Assembly (NCBI RefSeq): GCF_019399895.1
Contig: NC_091876.1
Span: 682,001 to 746,000 of the forward strand
Direction of reading: 5' to 3'
DNA from: Cardiocondyla obscurior
Taxonomy: Eukaryota > Arthropoda > Insecta > Hymenoptera > Formicidae
DNA length: 64,000 bases
In this document: piece by piece, positions 1 through 13,900 of the stretch
Numbering within the stretch: position 1 is the stretch's first letter
How the letters are laid out: each line of letters starts with the position of its first letter
Made by a program: the position numbers and the translations under genes
The notes under the pieces: generated by a model
Databases searched by the model: none
Told to the model about the DNA's origin: nothing
What the model saw: the letters and a program-made list of their open reading frames with translations, nothing else

Positions 1-2414
1 AGCGAAAGAAGCACGATTAAATGTTTGCTGAACGGTTTTCTATAAAGAAATGTAAAATAAAATAAAAATTCAACAAAAAGCTTTGAAAAAAATCGCGAAA
101 ATTTGACGCTGTTAAATTTTGTGAAAATAAGTTGAGAAACGTCAGTACAATTTCTTTGAGACCTTGATTAAATATGCCTAATGATTGCGAGATGACGCAT
201 CGAATCTATTCTTTTTCTAACAGTTCTTAAGAACTTTACACTTCGTTGCTCCGAGCAAGGTTCTATTGTTCGTCCGATCGTTACGGAAACATGATTAATG
301 CCACACGCAAGACGTTAATCATCCTCGCATTCGTACACGCCAAAACGCGTTATTAAGTTCAGCTTCGATTAAGAGTTAAAGAAAAAAAAAAAAAACGTTA
401 TAAATACGTCAATTTACGATGAGAAGAACTAAGCGCTTCTTTGTGCGTTTAGCTTAGCCTCTTCGTCAGCAATGCAAAAATAAGTCAGATATATTTCTTA
501 TCAGTACAAGAAAATGCAAATTTATAGATTTTTTTTTTTTTTTTTTTTTTTTTTACGCGAGATTTCGAGAGAGCGAGAAAAATCTGCAGTCTGACGTACG
601 AAAACTGGCATGTATCACGGCTTATAACAGATACCTATATGCCTTTCATCTCTCGCCCACTTTCTGCCTTTACCTCGTCGCGTCGTTGACGTTTGTCAAG
701 TGACGAAAAGCCTCCTGAATTTGAGAGCGAAGAGTTAATCGATAGTTTCGATAGGTACATGCTATAAGCACACCTACGCATTCAATTTGCCTTTACACGC
801 GAGGCTATCTGTGCCCTTCGCTGACGCGAAAAGAACGTCTCGCTCTTGTCCCACGTTCCACTAAAAGCCGCGACTATTTTAAGAATTAAAACGCGACCGC
901 GAGCATAACGGCATAAGCGATTTCTTCACGGAACTTTACTTAAACGCGAATACAGAACGGTACTATCAGCTGAAAGTGTAGCGAAAGAAATATGTAACGC
1001 GAGAGCCTAATAAAAATTTAAATCAAATTAAGATTGATTAATTTTTCCTTTGTATAAAGTACCAAAAAAAGAAATTAATAAATACATTATTGCCGAGCAG
1101 TGCTGACTCGAGACGAAGCGGTGAGCCTACCTCGCAAGCTTATTCGTGATAGATTTCGTCGTTCTCGGTTTCGTGCCGCGGAAATTCGCGAAACGGTTAT
1201 CGGACGGCGGCACCGGAAATAGTTGATCAAAGTGGATGGTTATCGATATTGCAGTGGGGTCCCTGAATGCCTTGGGAGATGCCATGAATTATTCATTTCA
1301 ACTCGAACGCACGTCAGAATGACGAAGTTACATCTGACAAATTCGCTATTCCGCTCACATCCGCCGAATTTGCGAACCTATCGGTCTGCCCGCAAATAAA
1401 TATCTGTTAGAGACAAAGTTCCCCGGCAAGAAGCCTTCGTTAGAAATAAAAAAGAACAAATTAGCAAATAAAAACTCACGAAGCAACATTTTCAACTTTT
1501 TTTTGGTCGGTTTTCGCATTCGACGATGTATTAATTGCTATCCCCACGTAAAGAGTGGTTGCATAAATAAAATAAAATAAAAGCCTTAGTCATCGTGCTT
1601 TCATCGATCTAATATCAAATGCAACGATATTTGCTATCTCTGTTTCCTTTTCTTTCTTCTTCTTCTTTATTAAAAAAGAAATATTTAAATAAATTAATTA
1701 AATATCACAGAAAAGTAATTTAAAGTTGTTTAAACGCAGAAATATAACGATGGCTTTATTTAATCATCATTAATGGACTAATTATCGAGTGTAATAAAAT
1801 TAAATGTTTCATCAAAATGGTTCTTTTTTCCTCGGGTCATAATTGAGTTACGAAAAAGTCATTTGACGCATCAGTCACGCACTTCTCCCGACGAAAATCA
1901 AGGGATCGATATCGACGTTTGACGTACGTGAGGGGAAATTGTAATAGATGAGCAGCGAATTAAAATATACGTATTCGACGGCTATGAACTTTACGCGACT
2001 TACCCCACTGAGCTATGTTTGTCTCACGGCTGGATATAATGCCTGATAAAATATGTATAAAACCTATTTTGAGTGAACGTGGTGGCCTTTACGCGCGAAC
2101 GACAGCTGATATAGAGCTGTTATGTCGAAAACGTCCTGCGAATTTACATAACGACCTTTTAGGATAGCTAATTACTTGGCACAATGTTTCATTGATGAGA
2201 GACTTGAGGTAAAATTAGCTTCATTTAAAACAATCGGACGGGGCAAGTAGCTGGCTCCGAGCTCCAGCAGCACGTTTACTTTTGCACTCGGTTTCCATTA
2301 TTTTGTCAACCCTTCGTCGAAACAACTTGCCGTTGATGAATCTCGGGATTAAATATGTCGTAATACGGAGTAACGGTAATACGTACGACGGTATATTAAA
2401 GGAATCGTACTCAC
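1..2414. other. Intron downstream of exon 4; no gene seen
   Basis: AT-rich sequence after the exon 4 donor, with no long reading frame on either strand. It contains a 26-base T run at 529-554. No further exon with convincing splice sites was found, so the next exon probably lies outside the window. Confidence 0.5.
529..554 (+). repeat. 26-base T run
   Basis: Uninterrupted T run in the last intron seen of the membrane-protein gene. Confidence 0.9.
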
Positions 2415-2628
2415 CTTACGGAGCCCGAGGTGACCAAAAAGGGCATGGGCGTCGGGCACGGGCTCAAGGGTGAGCTGCTCACGGAGCTGCGAGTGCTGCT
2501 CAAAACGGAGTGCGGACATTGCGGTGGGCCCACGTGCGGCCCTCCCGCGCCGTTTCCGCCTTTACTGGACGCACGGCCTTTCAGACACGGTATCTTTGGC
2601 CATCCGCTTACGTCCTTGCCAGATACCC
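2415..2628 (-). CDS. Fourth coding exon (Ser/Pro-rich tail), gene continues left
   Basis: The exon is bounded by an acceptor (GTATTGTTTCAG) and a consensus donor (GTAAG|GTGAGTAC). Two of three frames contain stops. The open one is exactly the frame required by exon 3 (G|GG codon). It encodes a Lys/Gly-rich then Ser/Pro-rich low-complexity segment (SSTRSSVSSSPLSPCPTP). The plus strand is also open here, but without flanking splice signals. Confidence 0.65.
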
Positions 2629-4904
2629 CTGAAACAATACACATATCTCCCGGTTATTTCATTCGATGAAACGTGCAAAAATCTATCGGTTAACTAACTA
2701 GTTAACCTCGTGTCATACCTACATTTATTTAAAAATGTTTTAAAAAAAGAAAGAAAGAAAGCAAAAGTAAAATGTTACCGTTTCTATAAGCAAATAGAAT
2801 GTAGAATACAAAATGTTTGTTTTATTTGCGAATTATACGAAATTTAATTTAATTACGAGTTATATTATACATGTAATTATTAAAAAATATCGGCAGCTTG
2901 AGAGAATCTAATTTTAAGTTCTTGCACGTGAGAGAAGGTATTTAAAGCGATGAATTAAGGAAAAAGGTTCCGTCGTCACGAAAGCATTGGGGAAGAAATG
3001 CACGAAATTGACTTCGATATTCATCTCAGAAACCATTATAAGATAATCGTGCTGGGATGCGTGCCGCTTATATCGTGCGTGAATTTCGTTGCGTTCCTTC
3101 TGTATTAGCGGCATTATTGCAACGTCGGGATAATGCCGCGTTTAGTATGCAAAGGGGAGCTTTCGCGACCTCTTTCGAATCTACCGCGATTTGAATATAC
3201 ACGGCACTGCCGGCGATTTGACGATACGATACGCGTAGAACGTCTCTCTCGGTCGTTTAGATTTCCGTCGAGAGATAGGAACCGAATATACATTAGCAGA
3301 CGAAACGATCGCATCTGCGCCGTAAACGACAACTAGATCCACTCCTCGTTTGACACCAGGTGCTATAGCGAAGGCTCTAAATAACGCGTGTCATCGTTCG
3401 ATAAGCGAGATAAAAATTGCGATCACGTTTCACCGTGCTCTGTTGGAGTGCGATTATTTAAAATGTCATTACGAGATTCGCATTTGTCTCCTTTTTTTTT
3501 CCGCGACAGCTTCAAGGTTGAATCCACGGATCATCAAACGTCAATTAATGTAATATATGACGAGCGTAAATATCTTTATGTTTTACCATCAAAAACTTGA
3601 GCGACGTTTTTATCGCGCTGATCGCTCGGGTATAATTTTGAGAAATTTTTAAACGCTTGTCGAATGTTCCCGAGATCACGGCTGCTCGTCAATTAAATTT
3701 CAGCCGCCTCTCCCCAACGTTAATATAAAATATAGGAATTCAGTAATTCAGGCAAGGAAGCCGTTCAACTCGCGGTGCGATGCGGTGAGCAAGTACCTAC
3801 AACAAAACGTGAAATTTGTAACACGGTCGGACTCTCGACTCGAGAGGATATCTGTACAGAACGCGGAACACTTGATTCCGCAATTCGGTCTGCCAACACA
3901 ATAGAGATCAGCGTACGTTGACAAAGCCTGCGGCCCATATTTTCATTCCCAGCCGTGTATTCTTCACACATGTATGGACAAAAAAAAAAAAAAAAAAAAA
4001 AAATTTATGGCCGTTGCCAAACGCATGACTGCACACGGTCGTATGTCGTAACACTCCCAACTCCCACGAGGTGAAAAAAGAAATCGGTAAATAGACAGTA
4101 CTAGTTATGTATGTATAACGATTGTGTTTTGTGACTGATAACACCCGAGTTACTACTTGGGAGCAATTTTTTAATACATAATAAATATGGAAGGATTTGC
4201 GACAAGATATTTTTAATAAGCACTGACTGAATGAGTCGGATGAATCGGTAATCAATTCTTTAATTGTTAAATAAACATCCAATATTACTTTCTGATTCAA
4301 TATCGATTACTAATTTTGACATTGGCCACGTTATCATTCAATCGCGCGCGATTATTCAATTATTCCTTAACGATTCCGACCATTCATGATTTTTATAGCG
4401 TCTGGACAAAAGCTTGCGTGCTAAATTCGATTTTAGCGAGCGTGAGGGTGTCTCCCAGGATGAATGTTTATGTCAAGGATCGCTTAATCTTCAAGTCAAT
4501 AGCCGTCACTCCGCTTCCGTCAGAATTTCTCGAGCCGGAGTCCGGAGGACAATGGAAGAAAAGGAGGAGTGACGCGGAAGACTAAAATATTCGATATTGC
4601 GTCGTCGTGTCGGTACAAATCGCGCAGACAATAAGTCGAGAAGAAGTCACAATGCTGCAGAGGACCGAAAGTATCGGAAAATCGTCCGAGATGAGGTCTT
4701 GCGAGTTTCGTCGTGAGAGGAGAGTACAAAGAGAAGAAGGAGAACGAGATGGCGAGGCCTGGAAGCGACAGTCTGCCGAGATTTATTTCTCAACGTCCAG
4801 AATCTCAATAAATCCGCTGTGGACCACCAATCGATTGCCAGCATTCGCTGTATCTGTATCTATGGATTTATCTCGGACTCGCCGCCTTTCATTTCTCGAA
4901 CGGT

Positions 4905-4941
<37 letters not shown>

Positions 4942-7900
4942 CGTTTGTTGAATGCATTAACGTTAATAAAACCTATTTGAAAAGTAAAAATTGCGAATAA
5001 ATAAGATTTTAATTACTTAAAAAAATTAAAATAGAAAAAAAAAAATTTCTAGATAATACTTTTACGTATACTTGAATTATTAACGCTCATATAAATGTAT
5101 GACGGATTTGGGGCAAAAGTCATGAAAGATAAATGGTAACAGACGGCTATATAGATATATTCCGAACCATTTTAATTCCGCTTAACTGGCTGGCATAACT
5201 GATTGCAATAGGTCGAAGGTATAAGGTAGATCCTCGATTCGGCCGGCGGGCAGTCAGCGTTTTAATTGGCTGACCGGGCATCGCCGAAAAGTGAGGGCAA
5301 CCCAGTTTTGGCAAAGGCCAAGACTAAATCTGCCGACTAGGCTACGCCATGCCGTATATTAATCAACCTCGCCAGCCCCCGTTATCTCTAACTGCGCTGC
5401 GGGTTGGCGTGCCCCTGCGGCGCACGACCTTTCTACGAAATAGAAATATCTCATTGCAATTTGACGGTTGCATCTGCTGCGGGAAAATGCGTCCTCGTGG
5501 AGAATCAATCGCCATTTAAATGACGATCAGATCAACTATTTACGAAACACCGCCGCGACGTTGGCGAAATTAATCCTAGCCTGTCGAAGGGACAGAGTGG
5601 GCGGAACAATGACAACTACCGTCACCGTGGAACAGTCACGGAAAATGGAATCGTGGGTTCAGAATCCTGATAAAATAATTGAGAATATGACAAAGAGAAA
5701 ATTGAGGGTAACAATTTCGAAAAGGTTATCCAACTTACGGAATTATTAACAAAATTTAATAAGGTATTTAAATGTAAAATAAGAAATTGCGTTTCTTCGT
5801 TTACAGGTAAATGAAATATTATTTTGTTCAAAGTTTACTACTCTAAGCTATTGCCCAAAAACAGTTATTTTGTTCATTATTATCGCGTTTAAAAGAAAAG
5901 AAAAGAAAAAAAAAAAAGCCGATAAGCTATACTTTTAAACTTCTTTATGCGCGAATTATTCTCCGGCTCCTTCATTTGAGAAACAAAATTTGCGCTCTCA
6001 TGTATTATGGTTTATCGTTTAGCACAATAGCCTTATCATGTAGGTAACGTCATATAATCTGGCATAGGTATTACCTTACTAAAGTAATGTAATAACGTGA
6101 AATATGTATTGCGCAAGGCAATTTAATTACAACGCTACAATTAATATTCTAATTAACAAAACGTCGGCACGGCTTAATTAATGAAATGTGATTATTGCAC
6201 GAAACATTGAAAGTATAAAATAAATTATACTATGAATAATAAATGTGAAAATTGTGTTATTACATGCTTAATTATCCTACTTTATTTAATTTCACGCGAG
6301 TCCTTGCTGCCTGCCGCCAAGTTTCACATAATTTTCAAGCCTAGATTATTATACCGGGAAAATTCATCGTGTTTAATTTAGGTACATATTAAAAATGTAT
6401 GTTAAATAAATAAAAGGCCTGAAATAGAAAGTCTCATTTCATTATGATATTTTAAAGCCGCCGCCGACTGAATTCTCGGAATCCCTCGTTGAGAAAAATT
6501 CGCCTACACGTTGCTCAAAAAAATCCGCAAACGAAAAGAGTGACGTCCAACGCAAATTATATAACTATCCAGGAAATATGCGGCGTCTAAAAAACGGCCG
6601 GCTGCCATATTCAACCGCGCGATAGTTTGCCTCGCACTCGAGCACTTTGTCATCACGATACGATACGATACCGCTGCCCTCTCTCTCCTTCTCTACTTTT
6701 TTTCTACTCGCGTCGTCTACTCGCCCACGGAGAGCCTTTCGATACTCGAAGAGCTAGAGAAAGTCAGACGGGAGATCGTGTAGGTGGCTGCCGGAGGAAT
6801 ACGAGGATATATCGCGTAGAGGTATAGAAAAGAAAAAGAAAAATATTTTATCGACGCTCATACGCGGCCCTGAGAACACGGCTGCAACATCTGTCATCTA
6901 AATTGCGAGGCATCACCCACCATCCGTCGTCCGTGCCCTCACCCTTGCATTATTATTTCGAGTATCGAAATAACGAAGCGGCATTTTTCCACGCTCCAGA
7001 TTGTTACGAAACACTTGACGCACGGGTCGATGTATCGTCTTGAGAACAACTCCTTTGTAAGTTTTTTTCTTTTTTTTTATATTACTTAAAAAGATCATAT
7101 ACGCGAATTCATTAATTCGGTCTACTGAAAGCTAATGAGCAACGTGGGTTTATTACATTCCCTGTTTCGTGCATTTGAATGAGCATTTCAAAGCACCAAC
7201 TTCTCGATAATTAATATTAGATAAAGTAGATCCGAAAGGCGATCGTAACTAAAACGGAAAGGCTAATTGCAACGTAAGAGAAATCAATTATAGTCTAAAA
7301 GCTTTTAATCTTCGATCGGTCTTCTATTTCTAATCGAATTTAATTTCGTCTGTACACGACAGTAGCAAATGCCGACTGCCTTCGTCTGTGTAATATATTT
7401 AATAAGATCCTGCTAAAACGAATTTAATTTCATCACCATTTACGAGATTAAATCTAAAAAAAAATGTATATTTTCGTAAACTCAGCTTTCGGATTTGTCT
7501 TTTAATTAGGCAATTGATTCATGTATACTCCTCGTTCAACTATTAATAGAATTCGAGCAATTTAGAGCTAATAGAATTAGAAATCACCCATTTATGAGCG
7601 AAGTAGCTTCGGGGAGGTCTGAGAGCGCGATTTCCATTTGATTTTTCTCGATGATGATAATAATAAACGTCGCGTTTGTCCGTCGGTGACGTTCACGGGC
7701 GCCGATAAAATACAAAATGTGATTAGTTAAAGGGCAAAAGCGCGGTAACGATATTATCCGACATCGTCATAGTAGGTACATTCGTTAAGAGAGAACGGGC
7801 AGAAAGGAGTTAAAACGAGAGAAGACCTACATCCAGAGAGAAGACGGGATACGAGGAGAAGAGGATCGAGGGCGGTAGATGTCATGGACCCTGCGCGACC

Positions 7901-10900
7901 CAGTTCACCACGTCCTGTACAAACTAACTCCACTAATGCTATTCCTAAATTACCCGACGACGATGCCCGCTAATCCCTCGGCTAGGTCCCGCGCGGATCT
8001 TATAACAATCTCAGAAAATTTGAGGAATTTTATTCAAAAGCAAACTCGCACAAAAAACTGTTTGGTTTTTCGCTTTAAAATTTCGCGGCAGGTGGTGCAT
8101 CATGTAATCGAAACTCGCCGCGTGCAAAAATGCACACCTGATTACGTCGCGAAAAACGATCTGCAGAGATGTCGATTGAGTTTCACCTTGCAGTCGCTTT
8201 GTCTTGCCGATCTTGTCTAACACGTCGGTCGTCTACGCATCGTGATTATGTGATTTGCGCGTGCCACCGCGATGCGCGAAGGTTGCATTTCCCGCAGGCG
8301 AGCCTGACATCCTGGCGATTTTACATTTAGATCGAGACGCGATCGGTTTGTCGCCGAGCGAGATCGATTCGGTGACAACGAACCATGCACCGATTTTCCG
8401 CTTCATTTCCGACGTCGTAAAGATATACATAGAAGGGCTCGTATACGAACTCTACCTTTCCTTCCGTCTCTCAAAGAGCTCTGCCAGTGAGAGCTTGACG
8501 CATCGCAAGATCTTTCGTAGAAAAATTGCGTGCAAACTTATCGTCAAGTCGTGCCATGTTATACCTACTCCGCTTGCATCCACGCGGAGATGAAATTTGC
8601 GGAGAGTTTCAGACAGCGAGAGATAAGTTTATCGAAACGCGAGCGTGGACAGATAACATCCTAACAAATACTCATAAAAAAAATCATTGTTTCGTTTGTG
8701 ACATTCATCACGTTAAATTATTTATTTTACAATCCGGGGTCTCTAATAACATTAAAATTTAAAATATTTTTACAATATCTCCTGCATTCCCATAACTAAC
8801 AACGTATTAACGAAACAAGTTTCTTTTTCTTCTTTTTTTATATAATAATTACCTCTCGTACATTTGTCTCATTTTCCTTTTTAATTTCCTGGCTGTGTCC
8901 GAATTAACGTCATTCACGGAAATTTTCAAAACGCGGCGCCGGTCACGCTTTCCATGCCATCGCTCCGATTGTCTGTTTCCAGGTAAGACTCTTACAGGAC
9001 CTCTTCCGCGACATAAGCCGCGTTTAGTAGCCACGCTTCGCGGAGCCAGACGTAATTTTGTCGTCTCGTCGTAAAGCCGGAGCTTCGGTTGACGATTGTC
9101 ATTACCGTGTGCCACCGTGGAGAACGAGATTTTATTTTTCGCACGACGAGTGTTTGCCGCGCTTGTAGTCATGACGATAATTCTAACAACGGTAACATAC
9201 TCTTTGCACAAAATACGCGCAATTGAGTTGATTGGCCGCCCCGCTGGCGTAAAATAAATCTTTAAAACTTTCTCCTCCTGTGCGACATTTTATTTGTGCT
9301 CCAGCGCAATTATCTCTTAGTGCATGTTTAAATTAAAAAAAAAAAAAGGGAGGAAAGGAATAAAAGTATTAAAAAGAAAGAAGAGGCCGTCGTATAGAAT
9401 TAAAAAATTTCGTCGTGCGGCAAAATTGCAATTTTAAGATCAGGCAACGGCATAACTTACAAAGGTAAAATAAATAAAAGCTCGCAATAAAGTGAACCCT
9501 GAAAGACTTATACGGCTGCACGTAGAATTGCAGACTGCGTAGAGCACGCGAAGGTCGATGCCTGTAATCTCATCGACGGCATTCTCTAACGTATTTGTAT
9601 TTTTTTTTTTTTTTTTCCATCCGCGAACGCTGACGCGGGTCTCGCGGAACCTGAGGTATCAGCAGCAGGCGGCGCGTTTTCCGCCTGCATCCGAGTGTGC
9701 AGATTCGATTAGAAGAATTCGAGCGTTCGACGGTATCTCGTTGACAGCGATACTTAGTTTCATTCAGCGGCTAGTTTAAAAGTTGCCACGACTATGCATC
9801 GCGTAACGCAGGTGTTTCGCACAAGGGAGTAACGCGTTTGCGCGGCCTTCGGCTCTAATAAGATTTTATTGCGTGCTGCACCGCGAAAGAAATTGCGACT
9901 GAGCAATCAGTGGCGTTCTGAGCTTTGCAACCCGAATAAATCGTTGTGCAGAAACGAACGAAAGCACCTCGAGGCTAAAGCAAGAACGTACGGTACGCGG
10001 GTAGATGTTTCGTGTAACGTTGCAATAGTTTTGAATGATTTAGATTAATACGGGCAGCCTGCTCTTGTTAGCTTTTCATTACACAATTCTACTTAAAAAT
10101 TTGTACGAGATATTATACCGGTTCTTGTTTAGTCAGAGATGGGTGTACGGGAAGAGACCTAGCAGCAGCCTTGCAATTTTTATTACCGTTGCGCCGCTGA
10201 GTTTCTATCTGTGGTAGCAACCGTCACTTACGCTCGTTGTGGCAACAATTCTCTTGGAAGTTTGTGCTTCCCGTCAAGACGAGATCTCTAAAATTTTCGG
10301 AGCAGCCTGAATTTTTGACGCCGCGCTGCCTTCAAGGCTTAAAAAATTTAAGCCTCCCGCAGGGTACAATGTAAAATAAAAAAAAATAAAACGTCTGTAT
10401 TCGTTATGAAACTTGAGCATCTATAAATCGCATTCTGATATTTCGCAGGAAATTTTTTATCTCGTCTATCTCTTGGAATCGAGCAATCAATAACTCTCGC
10501 TGCCTTCGACGTCTCAATCGGTTTTCGCGATTTTGCCCAGCCTGATAATAAAAGGGCTCGATAATAAAAGGAACTATGCCCTTTGTTATAAAAAAAAAAA
10601 AAAAAAAAAATTAATATATTATCGGACGATTCAAAGTGACTTTGCGATCTTTCGACAAACGCGGAAACTTGTAGCATTCGCGACGTGCACGATCGACCCA
10701 CGCAATAATCTGATAGAGTCGTATTAGCCTGAATTCCGACAATCCAGTTAGCTACCCTACTCTTCGCCCTGCCTGATCCAGCCTCGTCCTGAATTCGAAG
10801 CAATTGGCACGAACTGGCACGTTCGCGACGATAAAATAACGTAGGCCGATAGGTTTCCTAAGACAGCGCTGCACAGCAAACTCGTAAAACGGCAAAAAAA

Positions 10901-13900
10901 CTCGATAAATTGTTATTACAATTGGCTAAATCAGTTATTAAAATATTGAAGAGTTAATATATGCGACTGACATATCACTTGTCCTTATTTGAAAAGAAGA
11001 CGTAGGGATTGCTCTCGCTTTTCCGGAAAACTTTAATAATCAATAACAAGATAAAATAAAAATTGCAAATAGAAAAAAAAAAAAAATTAAGCCAACGACG
11101 TTGAACGGCAATCAATTGTTCGCCAGCATCGCGCATACGAAATGATTATTAGACACAATTTAACCTGGCAGAAAGTGTATTCTTTGCAAAAAGTGGATCG
11201 TCCCACTTGCCAGTAATTTCAAAGAGAACATTTATAAAAAGCGTAATGACATCGCGTGACACGACAATAATGACAGACGATGTTGGAAAGTAGCATAGAG
11301 ATCTTCTCTCTCGGGAGGCATTTGAGCGGCTATTCCGCTTTTCGAGGTATCAACGGAATTACCGGGGCAGGGTTTATCGTCGCGGGCAAAAGAATAAGCG
11401 CCCGCAACAATATAATAATCACAAGACATCGCGAGAGCTTTGGAAAAACTTAAAGTTTTCGGCGATTTACGCAAAATGATTTAGAAACCTCGTATTCGGA
11501 AACGTGTCATCGAATCGATTCGAGGCTTTCTCTCAAAAAAAATTCGTATCTAATTAACCGGAGCTAAACTAAAATTACCAATTACAATCTTTAATCGAGA
11601 TCAATTCTTAGCGATATTGCAATTTACTCACCGAGCATCTTGATGCCTTGAACCGGACTTAGAGGGTAGAAGTCTCCGTGAAGCGGGCAGTGGAAGCCCA
11701 CCCTACGCTCTCTTCGCCTCGCCCTTCTCGTGAGCATGCATAGTAAAACGCCGAGTGCGAGCATAAGGGCGCCCACAACTATGCAGATCGGTCCCAAGAT
11801 ACGGGAATTGCCAGTAAAGGCGATTCGTGCGGCGTACGAGTTCTTGTCCTCGTCCTCGCCTGGGCCGCGATAAGAAGCAGCTGTAACAGAGAAATTAAAA
11901 TTAATCGCGAAAGTTGATTAAAAGACCACCTTGGGCACCAAGCTCATTAAATCCTAACTTTGTAATTTCTTTCTTTTTCTCAACAAAAAGTAAAATTAAT
12001 TCTCATATATACGATATTAATTTCATAAATTAAACGATTATAATTTACTTTTTATTGTACAGCTCTAAACGAGCTGTCGAATAACGATAATTCTCGACTG
12101 CGAAAATGACGAAATTATTCGTCGTGCTCGACTTTCACGGAAGTACTAAACTCAGATTTGAATCGAGAGACTTTATGTTCTCTTGGCGTGTTTCTTGTTC
12201 CGCACCGCAAAGCGGCTTCGCACTTTACAAAGCTCTGCAATCGTGTTGGCTCGAGAAGGTTCGAACTGGTTCGAATTACCGGTATTGTGGCTGCGATGCG
12301 AATGGGAAAACTTTTCTAGCGGCAAGTTTTATACATATACTTTAATGGAGAACTCTGCGTGCATTATAACAACGCTTGTCTTATCCTTGCCAATTGCGAG
12401 GCAAAAATGTCACGGCATATTTGGAGAGAAAATGTGTGTCTGCAAAGTAGCGGAAATCATGAACATAAATACGCTCGCCGCAGAGAGCTTCGCCTTCGAG
12501 CATATTTTAATCGATAACGCTGGTGAAACGTTTCATAGGCGGTCAGCATGCGCAGACCCGACCAACTTCTCTTCGCATTTGTCTTATTTCGCAAATAAAA
12601 TAAATTAATAAACCAACTACTAATAAACGAAGCTAAATGCCCACTATTTTATAACGTATCAAACGACAATTTATAAAAAGACACCAAATAGATGTAAAAA
12701 CATTACTTAAAAATACAATAGATATTACAAATTAAAAAAAAAAAAAAAAAGAAGAGAGAGAGACACAAGCCCCTCGTTCCACTTGACTGTATCAAAGGGA
12801 ACTTGACTCAGCGCGATAAACGTAACAAAGACATTAACGCGACACGAGTATAACCGGTAAGGACGGAGCGATATCTAAAGTAGCCAAGAAAGAGCAAGAA
12901 ACGTAGAAACAACGAAAGGGAAATGGGCTATTGGACCGGTCTTGTGCGGCGATAGTAATAATAAGAAAAAAAAAAAAAAAAAAAGAGGAAGACGAGAAGA
13001 GAGACCGGTTCTGATAAATCGGTTGGTAACAACTCTCGGCACCTCGTATGCGAAGAAACGTGGCCGAGAAGTGACGGCGGGTGATGTGACGGGCCAGCTG
13101 TTGCTTGGTGAACAGTCTGGGGCCCTCTTTTCCTCTTTTTCTTCCGTTTCTTCCACGCGATACGACAGTCGTATCTATCTCCAGGGTCAGCGCCCGAACG
13201 AACGAACGAACGAGCTGTAGCGTCTCGCGAATTAATTCAACGAGAAAAAAAATTAGTCTCCTTTATTTTTTCAAAGAGGCCCCGAAATTCTTCCGCGTAT
13301 CGATGTGCTAACCCCGATTAATATTAAAACATTTAAAATTCACTTTTTAAATGTCGCTACACCGACAGTTAATTCACAAACGCCTCCAAGTAATATCACC
13401 GAAAGCATTAAATCAATATATTGATGTCGATCGGTATAAAAAATTTATAGTGACGTTAAAATATTTGTATGCACGTTTGCGAGATACTCCCAATAACTCT
13501 CTGTCAAGAAATGCTATTACGTGAACAATGGCTGTAATATTCACGAGCGGAATAAAGTCACAGGAATATTAGTTGTAACGCAACTCGCTTAGAAATTTGC
13601 ATCGCTCGAGCAAATTCTCAATATTTGTCCATTACTCGCACGATCTTACTACTGCTTCGGCTTACTAAATATGGTTTCTTTCTCTATGTAATTAATCCGC
13701 TTACAGAATGTCAGTAGAGACTTTAGCCTCTAGTCCGATTAGTACATAACAACGAATACCAACTTGAGAAATATCTTTCTTCGTTACATTTCCTGTCGAC
13801 AACGTATTGACAGCGTCATCCGTTGTTTAAAATTTATTCGTTTAATCTGTGTGAAAATAATTCGGAAAAATTACGTAAACATTTCCTTATACAACGTAAA

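Larger units (their letters stand above)
2629..11631. other. 9-kb intron 3 of the membrane-protein gene
   Basis: Mostly AT-rich intronic sequence with scattered CpG-rich patches. It holds A runs at 3980-4003 and 4906-4938 (33 bases, the longest noted). Short reading frames occur on both strands but lack ATG plus splice support, apart from the weak candidate at 8849-9169. No tRNA or recognisable transposon was seen. Confidence 0.5.

Noticed and set aside
2430..2669. Plus-strand frame over the fourth exon
   Set aside because: The minus strand here has matching acceptor, donor and phase, whereas the plus strand has none.
4906..4938. Long A runs as retroposon tails
   Set aside because: No flanking target-site duplications or retroposon bodies were seen. 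Simple homopolymer expansion suffices.
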